In this document: piece after piece, positions 6,785 to 15,681 of the stretch
Numbering within the stretch: position 1 is the stretch's first letter
Layout: every line of letters begins with the position of its first letter
NCBI RefSeq assembly: GCF_013141865.1
Contig: NZ_RCST01000001.1
Location: 2,418,001 to 2,482,000 of the forward strand
Reading direction: 5' to 3'
Source of the DNA: Methylomonas sp. ZR1
Lineage (GTDB): Bacteria > Pseudomonadota > Gammaproteobacteria > Methylococcales > Methylomonadaceae
DNA: 64,000 bases
The notes under the pieces: model-generated
What the model was told of the DNA's origin: nothing
The model's database searches: none
What the model saw: the letters and a program-made list of their open reading frames with translations, nothing else
Translations under genes and position numbers: made by a program

Positions 6785-9550
6785 ATGAATCGTACCCGCT
6801 CGACCTTAATAGCATGTTTAATACTAACTCTCGTCAACGTTGGTAGCGGGCACGCCACGGAAAATAATACAAACAGCGCCGCCGCCGAGAAATACGGCGC
6901 GATCGAACGGCAATTCGAGAACGGTTTCCGGGCCTTGTTGGTTCCCGATAGTAAGGCCGAGCAGACGGCGGTGACGCTGGTGTATTTCAGCGGTTCGCTC
7001 GCCGATCCCGTGGGAAAGTCGGGCCTTGCGCATTTGCTGGAGCATCTGCTGTTTAACGCGCCGACGACGCCGGACAATCATTCGCTGGTGAGCGAGCTGG
7101 CGCGCCGCAACATTGCCTATAACGGCAATACCAATTTCGACCGCACTATCTACCACACGGCCTTTTCCAGCGACCAGCCCACGCTGAACTGGCTGCTGCA
7201 ACAAGAAGCCTTGCGCATGCATAAACTGACGATTACGGAAACGGATATTGCCAGGGAATTACCCGTGGTATTGCGGGAAAAAGAGCTTGGCGATAGCAAT
7301 CATCAGCAAAAATTAGCGCAACAAATACTGCCGGTTGTTACTCGCTTTGCCCCCTATGTACGCCCGCCGATAGGTAACGAAGCTGAATTACGCGGTATCG
7401 CCATCGAAGACGCTCAGGCTTTTTATCGGACCCACTATCGTCCCGACAACGCGCTGTTGATCATTACCGGTCGATTTGACGTTGCCGAAACCTGGAAGCA
7501 ATTGGCAACTCATTTTGGTGAGATTAAGTCGCCCAAAATCGGACCACCACCCGCATTCCAGGCGGCGTCCGGACAGGAGAGTAGCGACTTGCAACGGAGT
7601 TTTCGCGGCGAAGGCGATGTTGCTTCCGTCTCGTTATTTTATCCGTTACCCCATTCGTTCGATGCCAAGCATGTAGCAGCGATGGGCCTACTGAGCGGCT
7701 TGCTGACCGGTTCGCCAGCCAGTCGCTTACATGAATCGCTGGTTAGTGCCGGACAGGCAGCCTCTGTCTCGGCTATGCCCTTGCTATTGCGCAATGCGGG
7801 TGCATTCGAAGTCACTGCGCTGCCGCTGACAGCCGATAGCGAAGCGTTGGAACAACTCCAACACACCTTAGCAGAACAAGTGCATTCGCTGGGCGATACC
7901 GCGTTCACGGAAAAAGAACTGGAACGCACCAAAAACTTGATACGCAACGAAGCTTTACACGTGCAATCTCAAGCCGCTGCTTTTGGCTACCGTTTGGCGG
8001 AATTTGCCTCCCTCGGCGACTGGCGGCTGTGGTTCGAGAGTATCGACGCGGCCCAAGAAATGAATTTGGCGGAGATTCAGCAAACGGCCAAAACGCTTTT
8101 CCAGCAGTGTCTCCCGGTTGCCCAGTTGATGAGCAGTCGGCATGCGGCAAGTGTCACGGCGCGGAAAGAAGCCCTCGTACCGCAGGCAACAAGCGCCGAA
8201 CCATCCCCCGCGTCCGCGCCTGCAAGCGTGCCGGAAACCGCGAGCCCGGCGGCTAACGATGCGACGGCGGCGGCTATTAATGCGCAAATCGAGCGCTTTA
8301 GCATTAACGAGTCGCTGGCGGTTGCGCTCTGGCCCAAGCCTACACCGACCGGCCGGGTGCAGGGACAGTGGAATCTGCGCATGGGCACGGCGGACAGCAT
8401 GCTTGGCAAACGTATGTTGGCGGACCTTACCGGCAGCCTGTTGGCGCACGGTTCGGCCAGTTTAGATCGGCAACAACTGTTTGATCGCTTGGTGGGTTTG
8501 GATGCCCACTTGTCGATGACGCCGATGGAGGACCGTTTGGCGATTCGCTTCGATCTGCCCGCTCAATCGTTGCCGGAATTTCTGGGCGTTCTGATCGATG
8601 TTCTTCGCCATCCGGCATTGCCGGAGCAGGGATTCAAGGAAGTCGGCAATCAGTTGCGTGTCGCCTACCAAAGCCAGAGCGCCAAACCGCAAGTCGTCGC
8701 GGAACAAGCCTTGACCGCACTCACCAGCCCATACCCTATCGGCGACATCCGTCGCGAACCCGGCATGGCCGAAGCGCTCGCCGCGTTGGAACGCATCGAA
8801 TTGAACGATATAAAAACCTTCCACACCGATTATTACGGCGCGAACGGGGAGTTGATGCTGTCCGGGGAGTTTAATGCCGACGCAACACGCCGGCAGTTGG
8901 AAGGCCTGTTAGGTCCCTGGCGCAGCAAGCAGGCCTACCAGCGGCCGCCGCTACCTTACACCGCTTTGGTACCCGGCCGGCATGTCATGACCGTAGCCGA
9001 TGGCGCGCACGGCATTTACACGGCACAGCTTAGACAGCCGTTGCAAGCGGACGAGACGGACGCCCTGGCTTTAATGCTGGCGAATGTCGCGCTGGGCGAG
9101 GATGCGCTGCAATCCCGCCTCGGTCGCCGCCTGCGTCAACAAGAGGGTATTTCCTACGGTGTGGCCAGCAAGATCAGCGCTTCCGCCTTCGAACCGCGCG
9201 CCACCCTCACCGTCACAGCAAGCTATGCGCCGGCCCTGCGGCAACAGCTCGCCAAAGCCGTACACGAGGAACTGGCGCTGCTGGTTAAAGATGGCCTCAG
9301 CGCCGCGGAATTCGACAGTGCAAAAGAGAACTGGCGCCATCGCAACGACCTGAGCAAACTAGATCATGACAAGCTGTTCGGCAAGCTGAATCTGCTATTA
9401 CGCTTACGCCGCGACATGCACTACTACGCCGACATCAATGCCCGCGTTGAAGCCTTGACGCTGGCCCAGGTGAATACGGCGATTGCCCGCCACATCAATC
9501 CCGATCAGTTGCTGGAAGTGTTTGTCGATACCAACAATGAAGCACCTTAA
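6785..9550 (+). CDS. periplasmic two-domain M16 (insulinase-like) metallopeptidase
   Basis: A 921-residue protein that begins with a signal peptide (about residues 1-25, ending GSGHA-TEN), so it should act in the periplasm. The zinc site of family M16 is plain: HxxEH as His83-Leu-Leu-Glu86-His87 inside SGLAHLLEHLLFNAP. The first M16 pair spans about residues 35-450; an Ala/Pro-rich linker (about 465-495) leads to a second M16 pair lacking HxxEH, as is usual for the inactive half of the clam-shell. AAAGGA precedes the ATG. The stop overlaps the start of the exporter gene by 14 bases, so the two are probably translationally coupled. In this cluster it may trim or degrade the exported peptides; general periplasmic proteolysis is the alternative. 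Confidence 0.85.
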   Translation: MNRTRSTLIACLILTLVNVGSGHATENNTNSAAAEKYGAIERQFENGFRALLVPDSKAEQTAVTLVYFSGSLADPVGKSGLAHLLEHLLFNAPTTPDNHSLVSELARRNIAYNGNTNFDRTIYHTAFSSDQPTLNWLLQQEALRMHKLTITETDIARELPVVLREKELGDSNHQQKLAQQILPVVTRFAPYVRPPIGNEAELRGIAIEDAQAFYRTHYRPDNALLIITGRFDVAETWKQLATHFGEIKSPKIGPPPAFQAASGQESSDLQRSFRGEGDVASVSLFYPLPHSFDAKHVAAMGLLSGLLTGSPASRLHESLVSAGQAASVSAMPLLLRNAGAFEVTALPLTADSEALEQLQHTLAEQVHSLGDTAFTEKELERTKNLIRNEALHVQSQAAAFGYRLAEFASLGDWRLWFESIDAAQEMNLAEIQQTAKTLFQQCLPVAQLMSSRHAASVTARKEALVPQATSAEPSPASAPASVPETASPAANDATAAAINAQIERFSINESLAVALWPKPTPTGRVQGQWNLRMGTADSMLGKRMLADLTGSLLAHGSASLDRQQLFDRLVGLDAHLSMTPMEDRLAIRFDLPAQSLPEFLGVLIDVLRHPALPEQGFKEVGNQLRVAYQSQSAKPQVVAEQALTALTSPYPIGDIRREPGMAEALAALERIELNDIKTFHTDYYGANGELMLSGEFNADATRRQLEGLLGPWRSKQAYQRPPLPYTALVPGRHVMTVADGAHGIYTAQLRQPLQADETDALALMLANVALGEDALQSRLGRRLRQQEGISYGVASKISASAFEPRATLTVTASYAPALRQQLAKAVHEELALLVKDGLSAAEFDSAKENWRHRNDLSKLDHDKLFGKLNLLLRLRRDMHYYADINARVEALTLAQVNTAIARHINPDQLLEVFVDTNNEAP

Positions 9551-11645
9551 GCACTCGCACCATTCGTCGTACTTGCAAACCACCGCGACCGAATGCGGCT
9601 TGGCCTGCGTAGGCTATGTCGCCGCCTGCCACGGTGCCGCACACAGCATGAGCGACTTACGCGCCAAGTATGCGGTGTCGCTACGCGGCTCCACGCTGAT
9701 GGATTTGGTCGGTATTGGGGCGGCGCTCGGGTTCTCGTGCAGACCGCTACGCCTGGAATTGGCGGAACTCGACCAACTCAGTCTCCCCTGTATTTTGCAT
9801 TGGCAAATGAGCCATTTTGTCGTGCTAAAAAAAGTGGGGCGCGGCCGGGTGCTGGTGCACGACCCGGCCAAGGGCGAAAGAGAGATTTCTCTAGCCGAAG
9901 TCAACTCACTGTTCACCGGCGTGGCGTTGGAGCTTACGCCTTCACCGGCGTTCGAGCGTATAACGCCCAAGCCGCGCATTCCCATCGCCAAACTGGTCGG
10001 TAAAGTCGATGGCCTGATACGGAGCTTGACGCAAATTGCGGTATTGGCCGTTGCCATGCAATTATTCGCATTGCTAACACCGATCGTTGCCCAATGGATA
10101 GTAGACGGCGCTATTGTCTCCGGCGACCGGGATTTCCTGTTGGTATTAGCCTTGGCCTATGCCTTGATTGCCGTGATTAAAATCGTGTTGGAAGCCGTTA
10201 GAAGCTGGCTGGCCATCGTGCTGGCGACACAATTCAATCTGCAATGGGCCGGCCGCATTATCGGCCACTTGTTAAGACTGCCCGTGCATTGGTTCGAACT
10301 ACGGCATACCGGCGATATCGTATCCCGTTTTCAATCGATGCAAGCCATTCAACAGACGCTGACCGGCAAATTAGTCGAAGTGGTCCTGGACGGCGGATTC
10401 GGTTTAATTGTCCTGGCGGTGATGTTGCTGTATAGCCCCACGCTAAGCGCTTTCGCCGTTGCCGCCGTATTGGCCTATCTGCTGATCCGCGTTTTGCCCC
10501 ATGGGATTTATCATCGATTAACCGATGAAGCACTGGCGCACGAGGCCAAGGCGCAAAGCCATTTCCTGGAAAGCATTCGCGCCGTTCACACCACAAAGTT
10601 GGCGGGTTTGGAAGAGCAGCGCCGGGCGCGCTGGCTGAATTTGTTAGTGGCCGGCGTTAATAAGCGCATTGGCGCGCAAAAAATGTCGCTGGGATTTTCG
10701 CTCGGTTATAGCGCGGTGTTTGCCGCCGAAGCCATCACCGTCCTAGCAGTCGGCGCCACCATGGTCATGGACAACGCACTGACCGTCGGCATGCTGATGG
10801 CGTTTATTTCCTACAAGGACGATTTTACCTCGCGGATGCAACGACTAATCGACAACCTGATGTCCATGCGCATGGTCAGTCTGCATGTGGAGCGTTTGTC
10901 CGATATTGTCTTGGCGGAAAAAGAGCATACCGACGGCTACGCAGCAGACAAAGTCATCAACAGAAAGGATTTCAGCCCCACGATCAAGTTTAAAAACCTG
11001 GGCTTTCGCTACGGCGCGAATATGCCGTGGGTATTTCGCAATTGGCATTTGTCCATCCGACCCGGCGAACATATCGCCATCGTCGGCGCGTCCGGTTGCG
11101 GAAAGAGCACCTTGGTCAAACTCTGCTTGGGTCTGCTGGAACCGACCGAGGGCGTCATCGAAATCGACGGCATGCCTTTAAGCCAATTCGGATTGGCCAA
11201 TTGGCGTCGGCTGGTGGGAGCGGTACTGCAGGAAGACCAATTATTCTCGGGGAGCCTTCAAGAAAATATTTCCGGATTCGACTTACAAACCAATTTCGAT
11301 CTGCTGAAACAAAGCGCTCAACTCGCCGGCATCGACCATGAAATCGAGGTTCTACCCATGCGCTATCTATCCCAGGTTGGCGACATGGGCAGCAGTTTCT
11401 CCGGCAGGCAAAAGCAACGGCTCATTATTGCGCGGGCGCTCTATAAGGTGCCGTCAGTACTGGTCCTGGACGAAGCAACCAGCCACTTGGATGTCGAAAA
11501 AGAGCGGAAGGTGAATTTGGCAATCAATTCGTTAAGCATCACCCGCTTAACCATCGCCCATCGGCCGGAAACCATAGGCATGGCGGACAGAGTCGTGTCT
11601 CTGGATGCCAGCATACACAGCGAAAGCAGAATGGGTAGTTTCTGA
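9537..11645 (+). CDS. C39 peptidase-containing ABC exporter (CvaB-like)
   Basis: A 702-residue bacteriocin exporter that cleaves double-glycine leaders while exporting the peptide. The N-terminal C39 peptidase (about 1-130) shows Gln14 and catalytic Cys20 in TATECGLAC, His93 in HWQMSHFVVL and Asp109 in VHDPAKG. Membrane helices span about 155-430. The ATPase has Walker A GASGCGKST, Walker B VLVLDEATSHLD and the switch His in TIAHR. The signature is FSGRQ instead of LSGGQ, a one-base change from GGG to AGG. I chose the ATG at 9537 instead of an upstream one at 9483, because it overlaps the M16 stop by 14 bases and gives the usual C39 N-terminus. It works with the adaptor at 2438-3715. Confidence 0.92.
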   Translation: MKHLKHSHHSSYLQTTATECGLACVGYVAACHGAAHSMSDLRAKYAVSLRGSTLMDLVGIGAALGFSCRPLRLELAELDQLSLPCILHWQMSHFVVLKKVGRGRVLVHDPAKGEREISLAEVNSLFTGVALELTPSPAFERITPKPRIPIAKLVGKVDGLIRSLTQIAVLAVAMQLFALLTPIVAQWIVDGAIVSGDRDFLLVLALAYALIAVIKIVLEAVRSWLAIVLATQFNLQWAGRIIGHLLRLPVHWFELRHTGDIVSRFQSMQAIQQTLTGKLVEVVLDGGFGLIVLAVMLLYSPTLSAFAVAAVLAYLLIRVLPHGIYHRLTDEALAHEAKAQSHFLESIRAVHTTKLAGLEEQRRARWLNLLVAGVNKRIGAQKMSLGFSLGYSAVFAAEAITVLAVGATMVMDNALTVGMLMAFISYKDDFTSRMQRLIDNLMSMRMVSLHVERLSDIVLAEKEHTDGYAADKVINRKDFSPTIKFKNLGFRYGANMPWVFRNWHLSIRPGEHIAIVGASGCGKSTLVKLCLGLLEPTEGVIEIDGMPLSQFGLANWRRLVGAVLQEDQLFSGSLQENISGFDLQTNFDLLKQSAQLAGIDHEIEVLPMRYLSQVGDMGSSFSGRQKQRLIIARALYKVPSVLVLDEATSHLDVEKERKVNLAINSLSITRLTIAHRPETIGMADRVVSLDASIHSESRMGSF

Positions 11646-11711
11646 AGGTTATTCCGCCATCCCGCTATCTTAGGCAAACCTCCGGGGAATTTTCCGGCAA
11701 GTGCGGTTTCG

Positions 11712-11957
11712 CTAATTGAGTCTGGTGCTGGATTTAACCACTGTAAAGCCGGCGCGTTTGCTTTTGTCTTTTTGACCGGCTCTGGCCTGGTGCGCGGCTT
11801 CGGCCATGGTGTCGGCAAAGCTCAGAAAATCCGCCACTTCCAGGCGCAATGACATGTTCTGCAGATGCAGGTGGACGACGCCGCATTCGCGGCAAATCAA
11901 TACCTTGCTTAAGGCCGTCGCCGCCAAACATTCGTGGGTACAGGGTTTGTTGCTCAT
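11712..11957 (-). CDS. small Cys-rich protein of the iron island
   Basis: An 81-residue protein beginning MSNKPCTHECLAATALSK, followed by an ICRECGVVHLHLQNMSLRL segment. The four cysteines in CTHEC and CREC pairs suggest a bound metal, probably zinc or iron; the middle is helical and the C-terminus basic. A good AAGGAG lies before the ATG on the minus strand. It is downstream of the 69-residue gene at 12012-12221, and both probably start from the Fur-controlled region at 12251. I do not know a function. Confidence 0.6.
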   Translation of the reverse strand: MSNKPCTHECLAATALSKVLICRECGVVHLHLQNMSLRLEVADFLSFADTMAEAAHQARAGQKDKSKRAGFTVVKSSTRLN

Positions 11958-12011
11958 AGGTTTACTCCTTCAAAAATCGTCAGGGATTGGGTAAAAAACT
12001 TTTTAAGCGGA

Positions 12012-12221
12012 CTAAAGCTCGGGATTTACTAAACCACGATTGAGCTTGGCTTTTGCCTGAGACAGGAACATTTTCCAAACGATTTGTTTCGACCCTAAAT
12101 CAAGACATCGGAAATCCGTGGCATGGATTTCGCCTTTTTCGACCAACGCCGCCAAAACTTCCGGAGCGATTGCCAAGCGCACAGCCTCAGGTTCTCTAAA
12201 TAAGGGGAATAATCTTTTCAC
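12012..12221 (-). CDS. small protein of unknown function under a Fur box
   Basis: A 69-residue protein starting with GTG, with sequence beginning MKRLFPLFREPEAVRLAIAP. No membrane segment or metal motif is obvious. Its start is 29 bases from a near-perfect Fur palindrome (12251-12271), and the Cys-rich gene follows on the same strand. The codon pattern looks real, but the GTG start has no strong Shine-Dalgarno, so the exact start is uncertain. Function unknown; a role in iron metabolism is inferred only from the Fur box. Confidence 0.45.
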   Translation of the reverse strand: MKRLFPLFREPEAVRLAIAPEVLAALVEKGEIHATDFRCLDLGSKQIVWKMFLSQAKAKLNRGLVNPEL

Positions 12222-12250
12222 GTCGCGGCAGCTGATTTTTAATCTGACTC

Positions 12251-12271
12251 AAATGATAATTATTCTCATTT
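12251..12271. promoter_or_regulatory. Fur box 1
   Basis: AAATGATAAT-T-ATTCTCATTT is a 10-1-10 palindrome with one mismatch and matches the Fur consensus. It lies 29 bases upstream of the minus-strand gene starting at 12221 and should repress it when iron is plentiful. Confidence 0.75.
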
Positions 12272-12331
12272 GAAAAGTAAAGTATTTCTTCCTCCTTGAA
12301 ATTTCAGCCATTAACTCGCCGTTGGTTTTGC

Positions 12332-12365
12332 AGCCTAAAGGCTAATTTCCGCAAGCCTTTAGGCT
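12332..12365. repeat. 12-bp inverted repeat in the receptor upstream region
   Basis: AGCCTAAAGGCT (12332-12343) and AGCCTTTAGGCT (12354-12365) are perfect inverted arms with a 10-base loop. There is no T-run. It sits between the two Fur boxes in the roughly 435-base divergent region 12222-12656, which otherwise shows no gene I can support. Confidence 0.5.
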
Positions 12366-12486
12366 ACCAAGCTCGCGAAACGGCTGGAATGCGCTCAAAG
12401 ATTTAAGCCTATCCAAGCTTTGATTTCGAATTGGGAAACAGTCTGCACGCAAATTCCGGAGTTGACATTAGTCTCAAAAAAAATAA

Positions 12487-12516
12487 AATGAGAATCGTTA
12501 TTATTTGAGAATGATC
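12487..12516. promoter_or_regulatory. Fur box 2, upstream of the siderophore receptor
   Basis: Overlapping Fur-like hexamers can be read: GAGAAT (12490-12495), C, GTTATT, then GAGAATGAT (12507-12515). It lies about 140 bases before the receptor start at 12657, so the receptor and the genes after it are probably iron-repressed. Confidence 0.7.
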
Positions 12517-12656
12517 TTATTTCTTGGCTTTTTGGAGCCGCATATCTCGAATAGCGATCAATAACCGACGGACAATAACTGTCGGTTCGTAAAATCTTAG
12601 CCACCCAGCATTCCCAGCCAGGCAGCCAGCACTATTTATTCAGTTACGGGAATACT

Positions 12657-14849
12657 ATGTCTGCAAACCATTCGACCACGAAAAAAACCACCCCTGCCAA
12701 GTGGCGCTTGGGGGCTTTATTGCCGCTGGGCGCGGCTCTGAGCGGGGCGGCATTCGCCGCTGACCCGGCCGCCGACGTAGCGGCCAACAATGATCAAGAA
12801 GTGGTTTTGGAAGACGTTAAGGTCAAAGCCAACCGCGAAAAACAGGCCATTCGCTTCAAAGCCGACACCTCGACCACCGGCAGCAAAACCGAGATGGCGC
12901 TGCGCGACATTCCGCAATCGGTCAGCGTGGTAAAAAAAGAACTGATCGAGTCGCAAAACGCCTTCAACCTGCGCGATGCCTTACGCAATGTCAGCGGCCT
13001 GACCATTGCCGCCGGCGAGGGCGGCCGTACCGGCGATTCCATTACCTTGCGCGGCTTCGCGGCCAGCTCCGACCAATATCTGGACGGGGTCAAAGACAAC
13101 GGCCAGTACACTCGCGACACCTTTTTCATCGAAAGAGCCGAAGTGCTGAAAGGCGCATCGTCAATTTTATTCGGTCGCGGCGCCACCGGCGGCGTGATCA
13201 ATCAAGTAGCAAAGAAGCCCACCGGTAAAACCGGGATTAACGGTAGCTTTACTTATGGCTTGTACGATTTCAAACGCACCGCCATCGACGCCGAAACCCA
13301 ATATCAAGATTTATCGGCCCGGCTGAATGTAATGTACCAGGATGCCGACTCCTATCGCGACTACAACTACAGCAACCGTTGGGGTATCGCGCCTTCGTTC
13401 AAATGGGACATTAGCGCCGATACCGATTTGACGCTAAATCTGTTGCACCAGCAGGATGAAGGCGTGTTCGATTACGGCGTGCCTATGTATCGAGGCCGGC
13501 CGGCTGGCGTGCCTATCAACACCTTTTACGGCTTTACCGATAACCGGATGATGGACACCGATGTCAATGTGGCCACCGTGGCGTTAACCCACCGTTTCAA
13601 CCAGGATTTCTCGGTTAAAAACACGGTCCGCTACGGCGATTACGAACGTAAATACCTGACCCATCTGTATTCCGGCGCGGCGGCCTATACCGGCGCCAAT
13701 GCCGGCACCATCGCCCGTTCGCAAGCCTTGCGCCTGAATACCCAGGAAAACATCTACAACCAAACCGACTTTGTCTACAAAAAGCCCTTGTTCGGCTTTA
13801 ACAATACCTTGATGTTCGGTAGCGAATTCGGTTGGGAAGAATACGATTACAAATCGAAAAACTCGACTGGCGTCAGCCGGGTGTCGATATTCAATCCGCG
13901 CCTTACCGCCAGTACCACCGGCTTGGCGTACGACTTCAGCGGCACGCTGGACACCAGCCGTCTGACCCAAGCCCAAACCTACGCGGGTTATGTGTTGGAC
14001 CAATTCGAGATCAATCCGGAATGGAAATTACTGGCCGGCACCCGCTACGATGTGTTCGAGGCGCAACAGACAGATCGGATAGGCAGCGCCGACTTCAATA
14101 GCAGCGTCGATCAATGGAGCCCGCGCGGCGGCATCGTCTGGCAGCCCAGCAAAGCTCAGTCTTACTATTTCAGCTACGGCAAGTCGTTTAATCCGTCTGC
14201 GGAAAGCCTGAGTTTGTCGGCCAACAACGCCAACCTGCCACCGGAGCAGAATCATAACTATGAGATCGGCGGCAAATGGGAACTGTTCGACGGCAAATTA
14301 TCGGCCACCGCCGCCCTGTTCCGCCTGGAAAAAACCAATGCCCGCACCACCTCGCCGCTGGATGCCAATCTGCAAATCCTCGCAGGCGAACAAAGTACGG
14401 ACGGCTTCGAAGCCGGTCTGGCCGGCGAAGTGTTGCCGAAATGGGATGTATCGCTGACCTATGCGTATCTTGACTCGAAAATCAGCAAATCCACATCAAC
14501 AGCCACCGGCTCGGTCAGCGGCTTAGTGAAATCGTTCGAGGGGATGACGGCCGTCAACGTGCCGGAACACAGCGGCGTAGCCTGGAGCACTTATCATCTA
14601 ACAGACAACTGGGAGATCGGCGGCGGCGTGTACTACGCCAGCCACCGTTATGCCGACAGCGTCAACGAAGCGGTATTACCGGGTTACGCCCGCCTGGACG
14701 CAGTGGTGGCCTATCATCAAAAACATTACGACGTGCAACTCAACGTGTTCAACCTGACCGATACCGTCTACTACGAATCCGGACAAACCAACTCGGCCTT
14801 GCCGGGCACGCCGGTATCCGGGCAGTTGACGGTGAGCTTTAAATACTAA
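12657..14849 (+). CDS. TonB-dependent siderophore receptor (Fiu/PiuA type)
   Basis: A 730-residue outer-membrane receptor. The signal peptide ends near residue 34 (SGAAFA-ADP); a TonB-box-like VVLEDVKVKA follows; the plug (about 65-190) has the family motifs ALRDIPQSVSVV, ALRNVSGLT, ITLRGF and RAEVLKGASSILFGRG; the barrel ends with VSGQLTVSFKY, with a terminal aromatic residue for barrel assembly. It uses TonB energy to import ferric siderophores. Location beside a PiuC/YbiX-type hydroxylase and behind a Fur box matches the fiu-ybiX arrangement of Escherichia coli and piu of Pseudomonas, suggesting catecholate-type ligands; the ligand itself cannot be read. Confidence 0.9.
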   Translation: MSANHSTTKKTTPAKWRLGALLPLGAALSGAAFAADPAADVAANNDQEVVLEDVKVKANREKQAIRFKADTSTTGSKTEMALRDIPQSVSVVKKELIESQNAFNLRDALRNVSGLTIAAGEGGRTGDSITLRGFAASSDQYLDGVKDNGQYTRDTFFIERAEVLKGASSILFGRGATGGVINQVAKKPTGKTGINGSFTYGLYDFKRTAIDAETQYQDLSARLNVMYQDADSYRDYNYSNRWGIAPSFKWDISADTDLTLNLLHQQDEGVFDYGVPMYRGRPAGVPINTFYGFTDNRMMDTDVNVATVALTHRFNQDFSVKNTVRYGDYERKYLTHLYSGAAAYTGANAGTIARSQALRLNTQENIYNQTDFVYKKPLFGFNNTLMFGSEFGWEEYDYKSKNSTGVSRVSIFNPRLTASTTGLAYDFSGTLDTSRLTQAQTYAGYVLDQFEINPEWKLLAGTRYDVFEAQQTDRIGSADFNSSVDQWSPRGGIVWQPSKAQSYYFSYGKSFNPSAESLSLSANNANLPPEQNHNYEIGGKWELFDGKLSATAALFRLEKTNARTTSPLDANLQILAGEQSTDGFEAGLAGEVLPKWDVSLTYAYLDSKISKSTSTATGSVSGLVKSFEGMTAVNVPEHSGVAWSTYHLTDNWEIGGGVYYASHRYADSVNEAVLPGYARLDAVVAYHQKHYDVQLNVFNLTDTVYYESGQTNSALPGTPVSGQLTVSFKY

Positions 14850-14862
14850 ACTCGACGTGTGC

Positions 14863-14908
14863 GAACGGTTAAACAACATCCGCTATTGGTGAGATGGTTT
14901 AACCGTTC
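14863..14908. repeat. 12-bp inverted repeat between receptor and PepSY genes
   Basis: GAACGGTTAAAC (14863-14874) and GTTTAACCGTTC (14897-14908) are perfect inverted arms with a 22-base loop. No T-run follows, so it may be an attenuating or RNA-stabilising hairpin inside the operon. Confidence 0.45.
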
Positions 14909-14967
14909 CGCCCAATCCGCAACCCCCTTATTTGCAATTGCCATAGCCCGCTTTTGGACCCCGACTC

Positions 14968-15678
14968 ATGAACACCGCAACCGACTCATTATTGACGCCA
15001 GCCAACCGCCCGCCCAAGAAAACCAACGGCGGCTACTTGTTTTTACCGAAAAGTCTATCGCGCGGCGCCTTTCTGAAATGGCTGCGCCGCACCCATGCCT
15101 GGTTCGGGCTGTGGGGCGCGGCGTTGGGCTTGCTGTTCGGCTTTACCGGGATTTTAATGAATCATCGTGACATCTTGAAAATTCCGATTGGCCGCATGGA
15201 ACAAAAAGAAATTCAGCTGGCCTTGCCGGAACCTCATCCCGCGGACCCAAAAGCAATGGCAACCTGGCTGGGTGAAACGCTGAGCATCGATACGTCCCAC
15301 GCCAAAATCCGCAAGGAACCCGGTAAAACCGTGACCTGGAACAATCAGCCGGTTCAACAGCCGGCCTCCTGGCAGATCAACGTGCGCAATCCGCAAAAAC
15401 TGTTGTCTGCCGACTATTGGGAAGGCAACGCCTTTGTCACGGTCAAGCAAGGCGAGGCCAACCTGTTGACCACTTTGAATAATCTGCACAAAGGTACTGG
15501 CATGGGCGTGGGCTGGGTGCTGTTGGTGGATACCTTGGCGGGCGGTTTGATCCTGCTAGCCTTAACCGGTACTTTATTGTGGACCAGGCTGCACGGCAAC
15601 CGTTTGGCCGCCGCCGGCTTAGGGCTGGGCTCCATGAGTTTGGCGGTGTTTTTTGCCTTGCAAGCCATCTCGGGTTAG
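14968..15678 (+). CDS. PepSY-associated transmembrane protein
   Basis: A 236-residue inner-membrane protein of the PepSY-associated group. The motif HAWFGLWGAALGLLFGFTGI (about residues 46-65) marks the first helix; a periplasmic PepSY-like region with GKTVTWN follows; two further helices lie near the C-terminus (about 175-200 and 210-233). Members of this family near siderophore receptors are thought to reduce or release ferric siderophores. It sits between the receptor and the hydroxylase, with its stop 3 bases before the hydroxylase ATG, so the three are probably one iron-uptake operon. It is shorter than four-helix PiuB-type proteins. Confidence 0.8.
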   Translation: MNTATDSLLTPANRPPKKTNGGYLFLPKSLSRGAFLKWLRRTHAWFGLWGAALGLLFGFTGILMNHRDILKIPIGRMEQKEIQLALPEPHPADPKAMATWLGETLSIDTSHAKIRKEPGKTVTWNNQPVQQPASWQINVRNPQKLLSADYWEGNAFVTVKQGEANLLTTLNNLHKGTGMGVGWVLLVDTLAGGLILLALTGTLLWTRLHGNRLAAAGLGLGSMSLAVFFALQAISG

Positions 15679-15681
15679 ACC

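Noticed and set aside
9483..9536. Upstream start for the C39 exporter
   Set aside because: The extra 18 residues are coded inside the M16 gene and do not fit the C39 N-terminus; the ATG at 9537 does.
12395..12604. 69-codon minus-strand frame upstream of the siderophore receptor
   Set aside because: It covers the Fur site and the AT-rich promoter region and shows no protein-like pattern.
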